A stretch of DNA of 64,000 bases, from assembly GCF_008801935.1 (NCBI RefSeq), contig NZ_VZOT01000004.1, positions 124,001-188,000 of the forward strand, read 5' to 3'. Below are positions 56,884 to 64,000 of this stretch, piece after piece. The notes below the pieces were generated by a model. It had not been told where the DNA came from. It made no database searches and worked only from the letters and a program-made list of their open reading frames with translations. The stretch's first letter is position 1, and every line of letters starts with the position of its first letter. The DNA is from Comamonas kerstersii (lineage in GTDB: Bacteria > Pseudomonadota > Gammaproteobacteria > Burkholderiales > Burkholderiaceae_C). A program made the position numbers and the translations under genes.

Positions 56884-58958
56884 GGTGCAGGAGTATCGGC
56901 GCTGGTGCTGTCGGCTTCATTGACGTCCACCGCGATGGCAATGGGGCCTGCAGCCACATCGTCTTCATCCTCGGCAGTGTCATCAAGGGGTGCATCATCG
57001 CTGGAGTCCAGCGGATCGTCCAGCCGTTCGATCACGGTGCCGTGAATATCCAGCGTGATTTCGTCAATCGCGCCCAGCTTCACACGCACGCGGGCACCAC
57101 GGGGCAGGTCTTGCGCACCGATGATGCTGATGACCAGCGGCAGCGTGTCTGCACGCACCAGAATGCCGTTGGGGCCGTTGTCCTTGATGACGGCGCAGTC
57201 CAGCTCGGTGATGCCGTTCTGCTCCACGTACTTCAGCGTCCAGAAGCGTTCCATGCTCTGCTGGTAACCGTTGTAGGCGCTGTAGGCGCCGTCAAAGCTG
57301 CTGATGATGCCGAACAGCTCGGCATCCTTGGGCTTGAAGGGGGCTGCCAGCGCGGCGGTGGCGCCATGGCGTGCGCAGGCAATGATCTGCCACTGGTTGA
57401 CCAGGTCCACATAGCGGCGCAGCGGCGAAGTGGCCCAGGAGTAGCTCTTGACGCCAATGCCTGCGTGGGGCAGTGCCTTGGTAGACATGCGCACTTTCAC
57501 GCCCGGGGCCATGCTGGCCTGGCTGCGGTAGATGCCGGGCACGCCCAGCTCGGCCAGCCAGCCACCCCAGGTGCTGTTGGCCACGATGGCGGCCTCGGCC
57601 ACGATCAGGTCCAGCGGCGCGCCGCGCTTGCGTACGGAGATGCTCACTGTCTCGCTGCCATTGGGCTCTTCGCCGTCATTGCCTTCCAGGCGGAAGGTGT
57701 AGTCGGGGCGCGAGAAGTTCTCTGGCTTGCCGCGCACTTCCTCGCGGCCCTTCTTCAGGTGCTTGGCCAGGCGGTGCAGGAACATCAGCTCCTGGCGGCG
57801 CTCGGCCAGATTGGCCGGCGTGCCTTCCACTTCCAGCGTGGGGTCGGCCAGCCATTCTTCGGTCACGATGTGGTCCAGCTTGTCGTGGCGGAAGTTCACC
57901 ACCACAGGCACGCGCTCGAGCTTGGTGACTTTGTCCTTGACTTCCAGCGTTGCCTCGTCATAGGTCACATACAGCGACACAGCGGGGTTGGCGCGGCCTT
58001 CGTCCAGTGTGTAGATCTGCACGACTTCGTCGGGCAGCATGGTGATCTTGTAGCCGGGCATGTAGACCGTGGACAGGCGGTTGCGCCCCAGCTTGTCCAG
58101 ATCCGAGCCAGGTTCAATCGCCAGACCGGGCGCGGCAATGTGAATGCCCAGCGTGACAGTGCCGGTGCCCAGGCCCTGCACGGACAGCGCATCGTCGATT
58201 TCCGTGGTCATGGAGTCGTCGATGGAGTAGGCCTGCACATTCGCCACCGGCAGGTCTTCGGGCGGCTGAGGCGCTGTCAGCTCTGGGAAGCGCGTGCCCT
58301 TGGGGAAGTTCTCGAACAGGAAGCGCTTCCAGTGGAACTGGTAGGCCGAGTCGATGGCACCTGCGGCCTGCAGCAGCTCCAGTGGTGCTTTTTGTGCGCT
58401 GCGGCTGGCTTCGACTACGGCCTTGTACTCGGGCGCGTTCTTGTCGGGCTTGAACAGAATCTTGTACAGCTGCTCGCGGATCGGCTGGGGGCAAGTGCCA
58501 GCGGCCAGTTCCTGGGCCCAGCCATCAATCTGTGCCTGGATCTGCTTTTTCTTTTCAATGGCGGCCAGTGCCTGCTGCAGGATTTCAGCGGGCGCTTTGC
58601 GGAAACGGCCCTTGCCAGCGCGGCGGAAATAGTGGGGTGCGCCATACAGCGCAAACAGCATGCCGATCTGCTGGGTGTTGGGGGCGCTGTCCGAGAAGTA
58701 GTCGCGCGCCAGATCGGCAAAGCCAAATTCTTCTTCGGGGGCAAATTCCCAGGCCAGGTCCAGCTCGATGGTGGAGGCAATGGCCTCGGCTTCGGCCATC
58801 AGGACGGCAGGCTCGGGCTTTTCAAACTTGAGCAGGATGTGGGCGGCCTTGACCTTGACGCGCTTGCCAGAGGCCAGCTCGACTTGGGAGGAGGCATCGG
58901 CCTCAGACAGGATACGGCCGGCCAAAAACTTACCGGCATCTTCAAACAATGCGTGCAT
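56880..58958 (-). CDS. RNB-domain exoribonuclease (RNase II family)
   Basis: A 692-residue 3'-5' exoribonuclease. The RNB catalytic region includes the Asp cluster in IDDSMTTEIDDALSV and the conserved YSWATSPLRRYVDLVNQ, followed by an S1-like segment and a disordered acidic tail (DDPLDSSDDAPLDD onward). It is close to RNase II in domain size and shorter than RNase R. It leads the operon that continues with tonB, aroE and mtgA. Confidence 0.9.
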   Translation of the reverse strand: MHALFEDAGKFLAGRILSEADASSQVELASGKRVKVKAAHILLKFEKPEPAVLMAEAEAIASTIELDLAWEFAPEEEFGFADLARDYFSDSAPNTQQIGMLFALYGAPHYFRRAGKGRFRKAPAEILQQALAAIEKKKQIQAQIDGWAQELAAGTCPQPIREQLYKILFKPDKNAPEYKAVVEASRSAQKAPLELLQAAGAIDSAYQFHWKRFLFENFPKGTRFPELTAPQPPEDLPVANVQAYSIDDSMTTEIDDALSVQGLGTGTVTLGIHIAAPGLAIEPGSDLDKLGRNRLSTVYMPGYKITMLPDEVVQIYTLDEGRANPAVSLYVTYDEATLEVKDKVTKLERVPVVVNFRHDKLDHIVTEEWLADPTLEVEGTPANLAERRQELMFLHRLAKHLKKGREEVRGKPENFSRPDYTFRLEGNDGEEPNGSETVSISVRKRGAPLDLIVAEAAIVANSTWGGWLAELGVPGIYRSQASMAPGVKVRMSTKALPHAGIGVKSYSWATSPLRRYVDLVNQWQIIACARHGATAALAAPFKPKDAELFGIISSFDGAYSAYNGYQQSMERFWTLKYVEQNGITELDCAVIKDNGPNGILVRADTLPLVISIIGAQDLPRGARVRVKLGAIDEITLDIHGTVIERLDDPLDSSDDAPLDDTAEDEDDVAAGPIAIAVDVNEADSTSADTPAP

Positions 58959-59045
58959 AGGGCGGTGATTGTCCCACGCTGCAGATTTCCCCCGAGCGCT
59001 GCACGCCTCGAAAAATGCAGTGTGGAATGTGTGCTTTTGAAAAAG

Positions 59046-59124
59046 GAGCTGCCAGCGCTGGTTATGCCTTGGTTTCCATATGTTTTATATGTAAAACCAT
59101 TGTCTATCAAGCGCTGGCAGCTCA
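59046..59124. repeat. Dispersed palindromic repeat, copy F
   Basis: GAGCTGCCAGCGCT and AGCGCTGGCAGCTC arms surround a second inverted repeat, GGTTT.CATAT and ATATG.AAAACC. It lies between the divergent RNB gene start and the 3' end of the esterase gene. Confidence 0.8.
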
Positions 59125-59134
59125 TGTTTTTGAT

Positions 59135-59719
59135 TCAGGCCAGATCCAGAAAGTCCAGCACGTGCGACATCTGGCTGTCAAATTCGCTGATGGCGTGATC
59201 GCCCCCTTCCAGAATGATCTGCCTGGCCTGCGGGTAGCGCGCCACCATTTCGCGCCAGTCCAGCACTTCATCGCCCTTGGCAAAAATGCCCAGCTGCTCG
59301 CCCTGAGCGGCCTGCCTGTGCAGCGCCATGTCGCGCAGCTCCTGGATGTATTCGGGCTTGAAGAAGAAGGACTCTTCCGGGTTGTGCCAGCTGGTCTGCG
59401 CGCCAATGTAGCGCTCGAGCGTGCGGTCCGGGTAGACGGACGGGTTGAGCACCACCAGCTTGCAGTGCTTGTGGTGCGCCACCCAGGTGGCGTAGTAGCC
59501 GCCCAGCGAGGAGCCAATCACAGCCATGGTCTCGCTGGGCCAGTCCTTGACGGCTTCCATCACCATGTCCATGGCTTCCTTGGGCGAGGGCGGCAGCTGC
59601 GGGCACAGCCATGTCACCTCGGGGTGGTGCTGCTGTACGTACTGCGCCATGGTGCGCGCCTTGTTCGACTGGGGCGAGGAACGAAATCCGTGCAGGTACA
59701 GCAAATGGGTGGTGGGCAT
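59135..59719 (-). CDS. YqiA/YcfP-type alpha/beta-hydrolase (esterase)
   Basis: A 194-residue cytosolic alpha/beta-hydrolase. LLYLHGFRSSPQSNKA forms the oxyanion region, the nucleophile Ser is in GSSLGGYYA (about 70-78), KGDEVLDW carries the acid and GGDHAISEF the His. The E. coli YqiA family hydrolyses short acyl esters; the natural substrate is unknown. The ATG at 59719 begins the conserved part. It is divergent from rodA. Confidence 0.85.
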   Translation of the reverse strand: MPTTHLLYLHGFRSSPQSNKARTMAQYVQQHHPEVTWLCPQLPPSPKEAMDMVMEAVKDWPSETMAVIGSSLGGYYATWVAHHKHCKLVVLNPSVYPDRTLERYIGAQTSWHNPEESFFFKPEYIQELRDMALHRQAAQGEQLGIFAKGDEVLDWREMVARYPQARQIILEGGDHAISEFDSQMSHVLDFLDLA

Positions 59720-59788
59720 GGTGGCGGTGGTCCTCACAAATTGAAGGGGGTGACAAAAGTAGCTGGGCGCAGGCACAGACACTGCGCA

Positions 59789-59794
59789 GATAAT
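59789..59794 (+). promoter_or_regulatory. -10 element for a leaderless rodA transcript
   Basis: GATAAT ends 8 bp before the rodA ATG and no ribosome site is present. A convincing -35 was not found. Confidence 0.4.
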
Positions 59795-59802
59795 CGCACG
59801 CT

Positions 59803-60975
59803 ATGTCCGCTGAATTCGATAAGCCCCATATTCTTCAACGTATCTTGCCGATGTTCCGCGGCTTTGATCCGCTTTTGCTGCTGTGCATCGCGTGGCTGGC
59901 GGGCATAGGGCTGCTGGCCATGTATTCCGCAGGATACGACCATGGCACGCGCTTTGTCGATCACGCGCGCAACATGCTGCTGGCCGCAGGCATCCTGTTT
60001 GTGGTGGCGCAGATTCCCCCGCAGCGGCTGATGATGGTGGCGGTGCCGCTGTACACCGTCGGCGTGCTGCTGCTGCTGGCCGTGCTGCTGTTTGGCATCA
60101 CCAAAAAAGGCGCGACACGCTGGGTGAATGTGGGCGTGGTGATTCAGCCTTCGGAAATCATGAAGATTGCGGCCCCGCTGATGCTGGCCTGGTGGTTCCA
60201 TCGGCGCGAAAGCGTGCTGCATGCCCTGGACTTTGTGATTGCCTTTGCCCTGCTGGCGCTGCCTGTGGCGCTCATCCTCAAGCAGCCCGACCTGGGTACT
60301 TCGCTGCTGGTGCTGGCAGCGGGTCTGGCGGTGATCTTTTTTGCAGGTCTGCCCTGGAAGCTGGTCGTGCCGCCGGCGGTGCTGGCAGCGGTTGGCATTA
60401 CCTGGCTGATCTGGAACGAGCCCTGGCTGTGTCAGGACGGCATGAGCTGGTACTTTCTGCACGACTACCAGCGCACCCGGGTGTGTACCTTGCTCGACCC
60501 CATGCGCGATCCGCTGGGCAAGGGCTTTCACATCATTCAGGGCATGATTGCCATTGGCTCTGGCGGCATCTGGGGCAAGGGCTTTATGGCGGGCACGCAG
60601 ACCCACCTGGAGTTCATTCCCGAACGCACCACCGACTTCATTTTTGCCGCGTATTCCGAAGAGTTTGGCCTGCTGGGCAATCTGATGCTGATTCTGGGCT
60701 TTTTGCTGCTGGTCTGGCGCGGCCTGGCCATTGCCGCCAAGGCGCAGTCCCTGTTTGGCCGTCTGATGGCCGGGGCCGTGGCCATGATTTTCTTCACCTA
60801 CGCCTTTGTGAACATGGGTATGGTCAGCGGCATCCTGCCTGTGGTGGGCGTGCCTCTGCCCTTTATCAGCTATGGCGGCACAGCCATGGTCACACTGGGC
60901 CTGGCACTGGGCGTGCTGATGTCCATCGCGCGCTACCAACGGCTGGCCATGGCAGAGCCCAAGCACACTTTGTAA
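59803..60975 (+). CDS. rodA: RodA, SEDS glycosyltransferase for cell elongation
   Basis: Polymerises lipid II for side-wall growth together with PBP2. It is a 390-residue membrane protein with about ten helices. Motifs include GATRWVNVGVVIQPSE, the LKQPDLGTS SEDS Asp segment, ERTTDFIFAAYSEEFGLLGN and the LPFISYGGTAMV end. It is a paralogue of FtsW. mrdA (PBP2) would normally be a neighbour, but none lies directly upstream here: the divergent esterase does. Confidence 0.95.
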   Translation: MSAEFDKPHILQRILPMFRGFDPLLLLCIAWLAGIGLLAMYSAGYDHGTRFVDHARNMLLAAGILFVVAQIPPQRLMMVAVPLYTVGVLLLLAVLLFGITKKGATRWVNVGVVIQPSEIMKIAAPLMLAWWFHRRESVLHALDFVIAFALLALPVALILKQPDLGTSLLVLAAGLAVIFFAGLPWKLVVPPAVLAAVGITWLIWNEPWLCQDGMSWYFLHDYQRTRVCTLLDPMRDPLGKGFHIIQGMIAIGSGGIWGKGFMAGTQTHLEFIPERTTDFIFAAYSEEFGLLGNLMLILGFLLLVWRGLAIAAKAQSLFGRLMAGAVAMIFFTYAFVNMGMVSGILPVVGVPLPFISYGGTAMVTLGLALGVLMSIARYQRLAMAEPKHTL

Positions 60976-61025
60976 AACTTGGTCATTCGCACAGTACCGG
61001 GCTGGCAGGACTTCGGGGCAGTGGC

Positions 61026-61060
61026 TATAACCCCAGGCAGGGTCTCTCATGGTGAGAGGC
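61026..61060 (+). promoter_or_regulatory. -10 element and 5' hairpin before the YegP-like gene
   Basis: TATAAC (61026-61031) could be a -10. From 61040 a 10-bp hairpin (GGGTCTCTCA with TGAGAGGCCC, one G-U) would form at the very 5' end of the RNA, which often stabilises mRNAs. Confidence 0.35.
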
Positions 61061-61090
61061 CCGTGCAACCAACCAGAAGGGGATCCAGCC

Positions 61091-61432
61091 ATGGCGGCCA
61101 AGTACGTGCTCAAGAAGTCGAAAAACGACAAATTCTTTTTCAATCTACATGCCACCAATGGCCAGTCCATTCTCAGCAGTGAGCTGTATGAAGCCAAGGC
61201 CAGCGCCCTCAACGGCATAGAGTCAGTGCGCAAGAACGGCGTGCAGGAAACGCGTTTTGACAAGCTCAGCGCCAAGGATGGCTCTCCGTATTTCACCCTC
61301 AAGGCTTCCAATGGACAGGTGATTGGTCAAAGCGAGATGTACACATCCACGGCCGCGCGCGACAACGGCATTGCTTCCGTGATGAAAAATGCAGCCGATG
61401 CCGAGCTGGACGACCAGAGCACCACAGCCTGA
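61091..61432 (+). CDS. YegP-like DUF1508 protein, two tandem repeats
   Basis: A 113-residue small basic protein made of two copies of the DUF1508 unit: KNDKFFFNLHATNGQSILSS with NGIESVRKNG, then GSPYFTLKASNGQVIGQSE with NGIASVMKNA. The family is widespread and of unknown function. AAGGGGA lies 7 bp before the ATG. Confidence 0.88.
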   Translation: MAAKYVLKKSKNDKFFFNLHATNGQSILSSELYEAKASALNGIESVRKNGVQETRFDKLSAKDGSPYFTLKASNGQVIGQSEMYTSTAARDNGIASVMKNAADAELDDQSTTA

Positions 61433-61494
61433 AAAGCGGCCTGACTCAAGCCGGTGCGTGGTGAGGTCATGGCGGCCTGCCTAAAATGCTTGCC

Positions 61495-62955
61495 ATGATC
61501 TCTCGTGAACCCACCATCGAGCGCCTGGCCACGGCCCGGCAACTGCTGCTAGAGCCTTTTGGCCTGGATGAATCCCATCTGTCCCGTGCGCTGGCCGAAA
61601 TCCGTGCACACCAGGTCGATGATGCCGACCTGTATTTCCAGTACACCCGCGCTGAGGGCTGGAGTCTGGAAGAAGGCATTGTCAAGACAGGTTCGTTCTC
61701 CATCGACCAGGGCGTGGGTGTGCGCGCGGTCAGCGGTGAAAAAACCGCTTTCGCGTATTCCGACGATATCTCCGAAGCTTCGCTGCTCGACGCTGCCCGC
61801 GCCGTGCGCGCCATCTCTGGCAGCCAGCAGCAGCGCAAGGTCAAGATTCCCAAGTCCACGATTGCGCCTTCGCGCAGCCTCTACCCCGGCGTGGACCCCA
61901 TTGCCAGCATGAACAGCACCGAAAAGGTGGAGCTGCTCGGCAAGGTGGAAAAGCTGGCACGCGCCAAGGACCCTCGCATCGTGCAGGTGATGGCAGGGCT
62001 GGCCAGCGAATACGACGTGGTCATGGTCGCGCGTGCCGACGGCACACTGGCTGCGGACGTGCGCCCGCTGGTGCGTCTGTCGGTCACCGTGATCGCGGAG
62101 CAAAATGGCCGCCGTGAAGTGGGTTCGTCCGGCGGTGGTGGCCGTTTTGGTCTGGCTTACTTCAGCGATGAGCAGATCACCACCTATGTCAATGAAGCGG
62201 TGGAGCAGGCACTGGTGAATCTGGACTCGCGCCCAGCCCCTGCGGGCGAGATGACCGTGGTGCTTGGCCCCGGCTGGCCCGGTGTGCTGCTGCACGAAGC
62301 CGTGGGTCACGGTCTGGAAGGTGACTTCAACCGCAAGGGCTCCAGCGCTTTCAGCGGTCGTATTGGCGAGCGCGTGGCCGCCAAGGGCGTCACCATTCTG
62401 GACGATGGCACGCTGGCAGACCGCCGTGGCTCGCTTAATGTGGACGACGAAGGCTGCCCCACACAGGCCAATGTGCTGATTGAGGACGGCATCCTGAAGG
62501 GCTATATGCAGGACGCGCTCAATGCCCGTCTGATGGGTGTCAAGCCTACGGGCAACGGCCGCCGTGAAAGCTATGCCCATCTGCCCATGCCCCGCATGAC
62601 CAACACCTACATGCTCGGCGGTGACAAGTATCCACAGGAAATCGTGGCCTCCATCAAGAAGGGCCTGTACGCGACCAACTTCGGCGGCGGTCAGGTGGAC
62701 ATTACCAGCGGCAAGTTTGTGTTCTCTGCCAGCCAGGCCTACTGGGTGGAAAACGGCAAGATCCAGTACCCCGTCAAGGGCGCGACCCTGGTGGGCAATG
62801 GCCCTGAGTGCATGAAGAAAGTTAGCCTGATTGGCAACGACATGCGCCTGGACAGCGGCGTGGGTACCTGTGGCAAGGAAGGCCAGAGCGTGCCTGTGGG
62901 CGTGGGGCAGCCCACCATGCGCATCGATGGCTTGACCGTAGGTGGTACTGCGTAA
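61495..62955 (+). CDS. tldD: TldD, metalloprotease subunit
   Basis: With TldE/PmbA it forms a heterodimeric peptidase that acts on unfolded peptides and leader regions. Its 486 residues carry the zinc motif [12 protein letters not shown] near residue 268 and the conserved [20 protein letters not shown]. The start at 61495 was chosen because TAAAAT (61482-61487) ends 7 bp before it, giving a leaderless mRNA; the in-frame ATG at 61486 overlaps that -10. A terminator follows. Confidence 0.93.
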   Translation: MISREPTIERLATARQLLLEPFGLDESHLSRALAEIRAHQVDDADLYFQYTRAEGWSLEEGIVKTGSFSIDQGVGVRAVSGEKTAFAYSDDISEASLLDAARAVRAISGSQQQRKVKIPKSTIAPSRSLYPGVDPIASMNSTEKVELLGKVEKLARAKDPRIVQVMAGLASEYDVVMVARADGTLAADVRPLVRLSVTVIAEQNGRREVGSSGGGGRFGLAYFSDEQITTYVNEAVEQALVNLDSRPAPAGEMTVVLGPGWPGVLLHEAVGHGLEGDFNRKGSSAFSGRIGERVAAKGVTILDDGTLADRRGSLNVDDEGCPTQANVLIEDGILKGYMQDALNARLMGVKPTGNGRRESYAHLPMPRMTNTYMLGGDKYPQEIVASIKKGLYATNFGGGQVDITSGKFVFSASQAYWVENGKIQYPVKGATLVGNGPECMKKVSLIGNDMRLDSGVGTCGKEGQSVPVGVGQPTMRIDGLTVGGTA

Positions 62956-62990
62956 TTGCTAAAGATTTGCAGGTTTTTTGCCTGAAAATC

Positions 62991-63029
62991 AAAAAAGGCT
63001 GATTTATTGCGTTGAATCAGCCTTTTTTT
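62991..63029 (+). terminator. Rho-independent terminator of tldD
   Basis: A 14-bp stem (A6 GGCTGATT with AATCAGCC T6) around a 10-nt loop, ending in T7. Confidence 0.9.
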
Positions 63030-63074
63030 ATGCTGGATTTGAAGTTTTCTTGTTTTTAAGGTGGCTGGCTTGCA

Positions 63075-63103
63075 TTGCGAGGCAGGCATTCCGGTGTTAA
63101 AGT
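63075..63103 (+). promoter_or_regulatory. Promoter of the aroG attenuator transcript
   Basis: -35 TTGCGA (63075-63080), 17-bp spacer, extended -10 TGT-TAAAGT (63095-63103). The -10 ends 8 bp before the leader-peptide ATG, so transcription would start at or within 1-3 nt of that codon. Confidence 0.6.
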
Positions 63104-63111
63104 CACCCGCT

Positions 63112-63168
63112 ATGCAAGTTCGTAGCGCTTTCTATTTCTACTTTTGGTTCTCGGTCCCAGGCGGATGA
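63112..63168 (+). CDS. Aromatic leader peptide (attenuator) upstream of aroG
   Basis: An 18-codon frame with the product MQVRSAFYFYFWFSVPGG. Seven consecutive codons, FYFYFWF, read Phe, Tyr and Trp. No ribosome site precedes it; the predicted transcription start is at the ATG itself. Ribosome stalling on these codons when charged aromatic tRNAs are scarce would expose GGCGG at 63160-63164 to pair with CCGCC at 63211-63215, blocking the terminator. Covering of this site by a ribosome at the stop codon would let the terminator form. Confidence 0.85.
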   Translation: MQVRSAFYFYFWFSVPGG

Positions 63169-63208
63169 GAGGCAATAGCTCGCGCACACGAACAAACCCT
63201 CTTCAAAG

Positions 63209-63242
63209 AACCGCCGAAGCTGAAAAGCCCGGCGGTTTTTTT
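63209..63242 (+). terminator. Attenuator terminator before aroG
   Basis: An 8-bp AACCGCCG/CGGCGGTT stem with a 13-nt loop, followed by seven T. It lies 41 nt past the leader stop and 30 nt before aroG. With the leader frame and tldD terminator, this accounts for the 316-bp gap 62956-63271. Confidence 0.88.
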
Positions 63243-63271
63243 ATACCTCATCACTTTTTACAGAGGCAGAT

Positions 63272-64000
63272 ATGACAGCACATGAATATGGCGAAGCTTG
63301 GTATCGCAGCTCGGTCAACCAGAAAACAGGACAAACCGATGACGAACGCATCCAGGAAATTACCGTGCTGCCTCCACCCGAACACCTTATTCGTTTCTTT
63401 CCCATCCAGAACACCCCTTCCGAGCGCCTGATCAGTGATACGCGCCGCACCATCGGCAACATCATGCATGGCCGTGGTGACGACCGTCTGCTGGTGATCG
63501 TGGGCCCTTGCTCTATCCATGACCCAGCTGCTGCCCTGGACTATGCCCGCCGCCTGGCCGATGTGCGTGAGCAGTACAAGGACACGCTGGAAGTGGTGAT
63601 GCGCGTGTACTTCGAAAAGCCTCGCACCACCGTGGGCTGGAAGGGTCTGATCAACGACCCCTACCTGGACGGCAGCTACCGCATTGACGAGGGCCTGCGC
63701 ATTGCGCGCCAGCTGCTCATCGACATCAACCGCCTGGGCGTGCCAGCGGCCAGCGAGTTCCTGGACGTGATCTCGCCCCAGTACATTGGTGACCTGATCA
63801 GCTGGGGGGCCATTGGTGCCCGTACCACCGAAAGCCAGGTGCACCGCGAGCTGGCCTCTGGCATTTCGGCTCCCATCGGTTTCAAGAACGGCACGGACGG
63901 CAATATCCGCATTGCTACGGATGCTATCCAGTCCGCCAGCAAGGGGCACCACTTCCTGTCCGTGCACAAAAACGGTCAGGTGGCCATTGTGCATACCAAG
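63272..64000 (+). CDS. aroG: DAHP synthase, class I (AroG/F/H type), C-terminus cut by window edge
   Basis: Condenses phosphoenolpyruvate and erythrose 4-phosphate, the first step of the aromatic pathway. 243 codons are visible. RFFPIQNTP, VGPCSIHDPAAALDYARRL, the MRVYFEKPRTTVGWKGLINDP PEP-binding segment, DVISPQYIGDLISWGAIGARTTESQ and GFKNGTDG are all present. Which aromatic amino acid inhibits it cannot be read with confidence; the mixed Phe/Tyr/Trp leader suggests general aromatic control. The ATG at 63272 follows an AGAGG site. Confidence 0.95.
   Translation, partial: MTAHEYGEAWYRSSVNQKTGQTDDERIQEITVLPPPEHLIRFFPIQNTPSERLISDTRRTIGNIMHGRGDDRLLVIVGPCSIHDPAAALDYARRLADVREQYKDTLEVVMRVYFEKPRTTVGWKGLINDPYLDGSYRIDEGLRIARQLLIDINRLGVPAASEFLDVISPQYIGDLISWGAIGARTTESQVHRELASGISAPIGFKNGTDGNIRIATDAIQSASKGHHFLSVHKNGQVAIVHTK

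Overview
The window looks like a chromosomal housekeeping segment of a betaproteobacterium in the Comamonadaceae (Comamonas/Delftia/Acidovorax group). The reasons are the Burkholderiales-type dcw cluster order ending ftsQ-ftsA-ftsZ-lpxC, the synteny dksA-STAS-hslVU, a one-cysteine DksA, MtgA and AroE next to an RNB ribonuclease, and several copies of a palindromic ATAGCTGC(C/T)AGCGCTT repeat that I associate with this family. I see no phage, integrase island, insertion sequence, CRISPR array or plasmid function.

Layout. 1-5.5 kb: rsgA (cut by the window edge) and an M48 protease on the minus strand, then orn and a DEAD-box RNA helicase with a long structured leader, then three identical tRNA-Lys(CTT) genes with their own terminator. 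5.5-14.8 kb: a beta-hydroxyacid dehydrogenase, a queuosine-precursor-type transporter with a FAD dehydrogenase, a J-domain coiled-coil protein, and sbcDC. 14.8-19.4 kb: an Aer-like chemoreceptor broken by one in-frame TGA, an ABC exporter and cysK. 19.5-26.6 kb: a 56-residue membrane protein, rnpB, a Nudix-MBL fusion, an S4 pseudouridine-synthase relative without its catalytic Asp, a DoxX protein, a SYLF lipoprotein, and dapF-DUF484-xerC. 26.8-32.5 kb: a His-rich COG0523 GTPase, dksA, a STAS protein and hslVU. 32.7-51.5 kb: the complete dcw cluster mraZ-rsmH-ftsL-ftsI-murEF-mraY-murD-ftsW-murG-murC-ddl-ftsQAZ followed by lpxC. 51.6-64 kb: a TPP riboswitch and thiC; ruvC; an RNB-tonB-aroE-mtgA operon; a YqiA-like esterase; rodA; a YegP-like protein; tldD; and aroG (cut by the right edge) behind an aromatic leader-peptide attenuator.

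How the genes fit together. Most of the window serves envelope growth: dapF makes meso-DAP, murE adds it, murC-F/ddl/mraY/murG build lipid II, FtsI-FtsW and RodA polymerise it, MtgA contributes glycan strands, FtsQLAZ organise the divisome, and lpxC commits lipid A synthesis. The dcw genes overlap by 1-10 bp almost throughout, which implies translational coupling, and a three-repeat 10-bp operator upstream of mraZ suggests MraZ autoregulation.

The least expected observations are these: (i) a copy of the dispersed palindromic repeat is read through as residues 27-54 of an unusually long MurD; (ii) an 18-codon Phe/Tyr/Trp leader peptide, apparently on a leaderless transcript, precedes aroG; (iii) the RluF-like protein has lost its catalytic aspartate; (iv) a His-rich COG0523 GTPase sits beside a DksA with only one zinc-finger cysteine; (v) at least five genes have a -10 element 6-8 bp before the start codon, which predicts leaderless mRNAs and corrects two start sites. 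None of these could be tested by search or experiment here.
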